From NCBI GenBank assembly GCA_964505555.1, contig CAZDIO010000114.1, forward strand, positions 1-17,369: DNA of 17,369 bases, written 5' to 3'. The notes beneath the pieces were generated by a model. That model was not told where the DNA came from, did not search any database, and saw only the letters and a program-made list of their open reading frames with translations. Every line of letters starts with the position of its first letter. Positions within the stretch are counted from its first letter, which is position 1. The stretch is from CAZDIO01 sp964505555 (GTDB lineage Bacteria > Bdellovibrionota_C > UBA2361 > SZUA-149 > CAZDIO01). Positions 13,529 through 17,369 of this stretch are shown in pieces. Both the position numbers and the translations under genes were made by a program.

Positions 13529-15354
13529 TGGGGTTTATTTGCTATTACTTCATAACTTGAACAAACAAAGCGATCTTTTTTTATTGAAACAGTTGAAAAC
13601 ATATTAATTTTATACCGAAGCACACCTTCTAATTCATCGATATCTTCTGATCGGTATTTTCCTTGAAATAACAGCTGACCTGCTAAAGGCTTTAGAGCCG
13701 ACAAGAGAGGTTCGGTATTGAGGTACCCAAGTGATGCGCTATTTTTTACTCGGAGGGGATCGAGCTGATGCTTCTTTATGCTTTCTTCAGTAAACGTTTG
13801 ATTAAGAAAAATGTGTTCGCCTCCTCCAGGAGTAATAAAAATTGTCTTTTCACCAATGAGTCCCAAAACGATCTGCAGATTCGAAGAAACAGTTAACCGC
13901 AATAATGGTAACTTCCCAGGAGTTTCCTCGCGGAGAATTCCTTGGGCAGAAGATTGCTGCCCGGCATTACTGCCCATACTCCTGACGGTGTCTTCTACCT
14001 TCGTCAAATACATGCGCGCTGCTTCTTGATCTCTTAATTGAAAAAGAATGCCGATCGGCAAAGAAGAAACAAGAGTGCCGGGCGGAATCGCAATAAATGC
14101 ACCCACATCGCCCACTATACTTTCAAACGTAAATCGTCTGAGTTCTTCAAGTCGCACTATGATCTCATTAAGATCTGGAGAGATATCACTGAGATCAATA
14201 AACGGTTCTGAGGAAGATAGGTTTATTGTTTGCGCTAACAAACGTGCACCGGTAGTAAAGAGTAAAACTGTTTCTTTTGGTGCCACCTCAAGTACGATAC
14301 CGTTTAAGCCATGAGCGGCGCTTTGATATGCCTCGATGGTTTTTAAATCCTCGGTATACGCGCACATTTTCCATTGGAGTGGGCCACCGCGCACTCGTAT
14401 TCTACTAGCATTTCTCCCCTGAAGAACTGCCCCTTCTCGTTCTAGCACCTCTCGTAGTTGAGAAGCCTTCCTCTCTCCCTCTTCAGGCGAAACTCCAAAG
14501 AGGCGAGAAAGAGCAAGTGAGTCTTCACTCAAATTTTTAAGGAGATCATAGAGGCGGTTATTTGCAAGATAGACCTCCATAAGCGCTGATTCAGAATCTC
14601 CTGAGAGGGTATCCCACTCGGAATAAAGGTCTTTATATTGGCTACTTTCGGCAAGAGTTTCTTTGAGCGCTTTCCCAACTAACATTTCAAGATCTTTTGG
14701 TGAGGTTCCAAATACGACAAGCCTCTTGGTTTGAAGAGCATACAGCGGATAGTTTCCCTCGTTCTTATTTGGCTCTGAAGAGAGATGGAAAGCAAACAAT
14801 GCTCCTTCGCTTGAGTGTGATTCTTTAACGGAAATATTTCTCGCAATAAGTGTGCGCCTAATGGATTCAAACGACACTTTTGCTTCCTTTGTAGTCTGAA
14901 ATGCTGTGTAGAAGATAAAACCAAGATCAATGTTTTTTTCACCGCCAATAATTGCAAAACCGATCTCTTGCAAAGCGTGGAGATTTTTTTCAATCTCAAG
15001 TTTGTCTTTTTCTTCTAAAAACATCCTTCCAATAACAATTTTTTTCCACCGTTCAAAAAGTTGCTCAGGAGTTTCATTACCAAACTGGTCCCGGTAAAGG
15101 TCAGAGCCGATCTTCGTTTGACGAATGTGGTTTAGTTCTTCGCTAAGTGCAGAAAGAATCTCTGGTTTCTTTTCAAGATTAAGAGAAAAAAAGAGCAGTG
15201 TTTGATCGGGAAGGAGTTGATCAAATCTCTTGAGAGAGACCTCTCTCTCTGGAAGAGAGTAAAAGAAAACTGCTCCGGCAACGAAAAAAACGAGAGCAAG
15301 GCCCAGAACAAAAATAAAGCGCCGATTTTTATTCACTGCTGATTTTCCATGCAA
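13525..15354 (-). CDS. Single-pass extracytoplasmic protein, DUF3352-like
   Basis: The protein has 609 residues. After a basic N-terminus (NKNRRF) comes one membrane segment (about 13-31, FIFVLGLALVFFVAGAVFFY). The rest lies outside the cytoplasmic membrane. Just after the anchor, FDQLLPDQTLLFFSLNLEK resembles the 'LPadT.lyvsvn' opening of DUF3352-type proteins, and similar strand patterns recur (LNGIVLEVAPKETVLLFTTG; VGDVGAFIAIPPG; LPIGILFQLRDQEAARMYL). The function of that family is unknown to me. The start is TTG at 15354-15352. A GTG at 15336-15334, with GGA nine bases upstream, is an alternative that removes six residues. It is the first of a two-gene operon with the GT-C-like gene. Confidence 0.5.
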   Translation of the reverse strand: MHGKSAVNKNRRFIFVLGLALVFFVAGAVFFYSLPEREVSLKRFDQLLPDQTLLFFSLNLEKKPEILSALSEELNHIRQTKIGSDLYRDQFGNETPEQLFERWKKIVIGRMFLEEKDKLEIEKNLHALQEIGFAIIGGEKNIDLGFIFYTAFQTTKEAKVSFESIRRTLIARNISVKESHSSEGALFAFHLSSEPNKNEGNYPLYALQTKRLVVFGTSPKDLEMLVGKALKETLAESSQYKDLYSEWDTLSGDSESALMEVYLANNRLYDLLKNLSEDSLALSRLFGVSPEEGERKASQLREVLEREGAVLQGRNASRIRVRGGPLQWKMCAYTEDLKTIEAYQSAAHGLNGIVLEVAPKETVLLFTTGARLLAQTINLSSSEPFIDLSDISPDLNEIIVRLEELRRFTFESIVGDVGAFIAIPPGTLVSSLPIGILFQLRDQEAARMYLTKVEDTVRSMGSNAGQQSSAQGILREETPGKLPLLRLTVSSNLQIVLGLIGEKTIFITPGGGEHIFLNQTFTEESIKKHQLDPLRVKNSASLGYLNTEPLLSALKPLAGQLLFQGKYRSEDIDELEGVLRYKINMFSTVSIKKDRFVCSSYEVIANKPQ

Positions 15355-15580
15355 TAATTTTCTAAATTCACCAAAAAACCATAAATTCTTTCTTGATGAT
15401 TGTTTTTAACTTCTCTGCAAATTATCAGCGCTCAATTCAAGAGGACAGGTTTAAATGACCAAATAATCTCAAAAATGAGCATAACCACTTAAAATAGTTA
15501 GGAAAACCTACCCTCCCTAGCATCACGTCCGAGGTAATTCACCTCATAACATTAAGAAGAAGGAGTTTTTGCGCTACAAT
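15355..15580. other. Divergent intergenic region
   Basis: This 226-base AT-rich gap separates a minus-strand operon and a plus-strand gene, so it should hold two promoters. I cannot name their boxes with confidence. Small inverted repeats are visible: TAGG-AAAA-CCTA at 15499-15510, and GAGGT-AATTC-ACCTC at 15531-15545. The second, about 35 bases before the ATG of the plus-strand gene, could be an operator or part of its leader. Confidence 0.35.
15562..15565 (+). promoter_or_regulatory. Shine-Dalgarno site with ambiguous start choice
   Basis: GGAG ends a purine-rich run (GAAGGAG, 15559-15565). The in-frame TTG at 15569 is only three bases away, which is short. The ATG at 15581 is fifteen bases away, which is long. 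Either start leaves an intact signal peptide. I chose the ATG, but the spacing does not settle it. Confidence 0.5.
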
Positions 15581-17369
15581 ATGTTTTTTCGAACACTCAG
15601 AGTTACATCAGCTCTCCTCATCTTGCTTGCCTGCACGACACCACCGTGTGCTCAAGGAGATGCGATCACTGATTTTTTTCTTAATGAGATCTTTCCCGAT
15701 ATTCGAGACAATCTTGCAGATACATTCAGAGAGACAGTTCGAGGCGCTGTTCAAGAGCAGTTAAATGGTGGGCAGACCGCTGCCGGAGGTGGAGGTCGGA
15801 ACGAAGAGGTAGGAGGGCATGCTGAAAACTTAGCCGGTAACGTCGTTAATGAAGGTGAAAATGAACACAGCGATGTTCGACAAAGTATTGGAGACGCCAT
15901 TACTGAAGTTCGTGAACAAATTGCTTCGCAGCTCCAAATTCCCACAATGCCTCAACAACAGATCTTAGAAAAACCTGAGGCTCTTGAGTTTAATAATACT
16001 TCAGGGTGTCTTAATCCTCCAAAGTTTGATCCCTGGTTTCTTGGCTCGGATATGAAAACTTGGTCAGAGACTTGCAAAACCTTAGGAGTAAATCATGCCA
16101 ATGTAAAAAATAGCGACATCGGGCAACGAGTTGCTGAAGAATTTGGTCCGGGTGGAAATCGTCGAGAAGGTGGCCAATTCAAAGAACATCCCTGGACAAA
16201 CGGAAACCCTGAGTGGTTGCAATCATGGATTGCAGAAGACACCGAGGGACTCATGGAGGACTTCATGGGGTGTCTTGAACCAAAAGTAGTAGGGATATGT
16301 GTAGATCCAAAGATCGTTCTCACCCTCACTATCGCTCTGAATGTTGAATATTACTGGCCCGAAGCGGTGGGGGAAACAAATAATTTCTGTATCGGTTCAT
16401 TTCTTGCTGGCCAATTTCGAGAACCTTTTATCAGAACAAAGGATGCCCTTACAAAACCACTTCTTACGCAGATTAAAACTACAGAGGGTGACACCTACGA
16501 ACCCGAGATGAGCGATCCTCATCGTGGACAGTCCCATGTTGATGATTATGGTTTTCATTCGGGGCTACGCACAAGAAACTATGAAACACATGTCTATCGT
16601 CCCTTTCTTGATACTATTTTGGCGACGATCGCACCAAGAAACACCACGGGCGTAGTGTATGAAAATCCACTTTGCCTCCTTGACTGCCTTCCACCTGGAC
16701 CGTTTAAAGAAGATCAAGATGGACGAAATCCACGCTTTGCAATCAACTGGTCGGAGTTTCTCCTCGCTCCTTTTTGGAGAGTGCCTGAACTTTCTTGGGC
16801 AAGGGTATTACTTGCTGCTGGCGAGCAGGAAGGGCAAGTTCTAAAACCTCTCTATGGAACACTGCCTGGACTTGCCTACCACGGCACAACCCTAAGTCCA
16901 ATGCTTCCACACCCAGATACTCGCCCTGGGCAAAACGTTCTTCCCGCTTTTACCTGTGCTAGCTATCGCGCTGCAAAACAAAGTAATCCGATTGCTTTTG
17001 CCATGCGTGGTCAGATCTGGCCCCTTCCCCTCCCCGAGATGGATAAACTCTGCTACCACCAATCTCTCGGTCAACTCTATCCGTTGGTGGGTGCTATTGA
17101 AGTAAACGGAGAAGCTACCGCACCGATTGCCGCTGTTCGGCGTTTCTTTGAATGGTCAAGCTGGGGAATGTGGGATGTTTTTGAAGAGGGTCTTGGATTT
17201 AGAATTAAGACAAACTCCTTTGAAGATAGACAAGGTGAAACTGAGTATGGAGAGCGCCCCGGGGATAAACTCCAGAGAATTTTTCCAAAGCCCTCTGCTT
17301 GCTACCGCGTAGATGATGTTGATGAACGAAATAGAGAGCTCTGGCCGACAGGTCTTGTCGGTGAGGATA
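15581..17369 (+). CDS. Partial secreted or lipoprotein, possibly TraU/PFL_4710-like integrative-conjugative-element protein
   Basis: The frame is open from the ATG at 15581 to the window end: 596 codons with no stop, so the gene is cut. The N-terminus MFFRTLRVTSALLILLACTT is a signal peptide with either a lipobox-like LLAC (Cys18) or cleavage after PCA (Ala24). Residues 60-125 are Gly/Glu/Asn-rich and low in complexity. Many Cys follow (143, 165, 231, 240, 270, 365, 369, 459, 491, 574), suggesting disulfides in the periplasm. The stretch CLEPKVVGIC (231-240) followed by NVEYYWPEAV (254-263) recalls 'CLd.rvvGiC...V.hy.Pd.v' of the TIGR03756/PFL_4710 conjugation proteins. LYPLVGAIEVNGEATAPIAAV (499-519) recalls their 'yPrtG' segment. 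This is from memory and needs a profile search. If right, a conjugative transfer cluster lies to the right. Confidence 0.45.
   Translation, partial: MFFRTLRVTSALLILLACTTPPCAQGDAITDFFLNEIFPDIRDNLADTFRETVRGAVQEQLNGGQTAAGGGGRNEEVGGHAENLAGNVVNEGENEHSDVRQSIGDAITEVREQIASQLQIPTMPQQQILEKPEALEFNNTSGCLNPPKFDPWFLGSDMKTWSETCKTLGVNHANVKNSDIGQRVAEEFGPGGNRREGGQFKEHPWTNGNPEWLQSWIAEDTEGLMEDFMGCLEPKVVGICVDPKIVLTLTIALNVEYYWPEAVGETNNFCIGSFLAGQFREPFIRTKDALTKPLLTQIKTTEGDTYEPEMSDPHRGQSHVDDYGFHSGLRTRNYETHVYRPFLDTILATIAPRNTTGVVYENPLCLLDCLPPGPFKEDQDGRNPRFAINWSEFLLAPFWRVPELSWARVLLAAGEQEGQVLKPLYGTLPGLAYHGTTLSPMLPHPDTRPGQNVLPAFTCASYRAAKQSNPIAFAMRGQIWPLPLPEMDKLCYHQSLGQLYPLVGAIEVNGEATAPIAAVRRFFEWSSWGMWDVFEEGLGFRIKTNSFEDRQGETEYGERPGDKLQRIFPKPSACYRVDDVDERNRELWPTGLVGED

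Overview
This is an accessory-looking stretch of a bacterial chromosome with roughly balanced to slightly AT-rich base composition. The Sec-type signal peptides and a possible conjugation protein suggest a Gram-negative bacterium, perhaps a deltaproteobacterial-like or candidate-phylum lineage. No rRNA or tRNA is present to place it, so the taxonomy is a weak inference.

Left edge (1-1107). The window opens inside a minus-strand gene whose first 23 residues resemble the N-terminus of an IS3-type transposase OrfA. A short non-coding stretch follows, with a hairpin, a degenerate hexamer array and one arm of a dispersed palindromic repeat. A minus-strand shikimate dehydrogenase homologue (aroE) comes next.

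Core (1192-9189). A tightly packed plus-strand operon encodes, in order: an excisionase-type HTH fused to a PTS EIIA domain; then HyfB, HyfC, HyfE, HyfF and HyfG homologues; and a fused HyfH-HyfI protein. Together these are the membrane arm (NuoL/M/N-, NuoH- and NuoK-like) and peripheral arm (NuoC/D-, NuoI- and NuoB-like) of a complex related to complex I and group 4 [NiFe] hydrogenases. Both Cys pairs that bind Ni-Fe in the large subunit are missing: the first is Ser-x-x-Ser, the second Ser-x-x-Asn. The proximal [4Fe-4S] cluster ligands and the charged residues of the ion-pumping subunits are kept. This fits an energy-converting-hydrogenase-related (Ehr) complex, an ion pump with an unknown redox partner, and not a hydrogenase. 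The co-transcribed HTH-EIIA protein suggests a link to phosphotransferase signalling.

Right half (9190-17369). After a gene-poor spacer come a secreted protein with a C-terminal FlgD-type Ig domain and a membrane-anchored TPR protein. A nested palindromic repeat (REP/MITE-like) of about 160 bp lies between convergent genes. Two overlapping minus-strand genes follow: a polytopic GT-C-like membrane protein, and a single-pass extracytoplasmic protein resembling DUF3352. The window ends inside a plus-strand secreted or lipoprotein gene whose motifs recall the TraU/PFL_4710-type proteins of integrative conjugative elements, so a conjugative region may continue beyond the edge.
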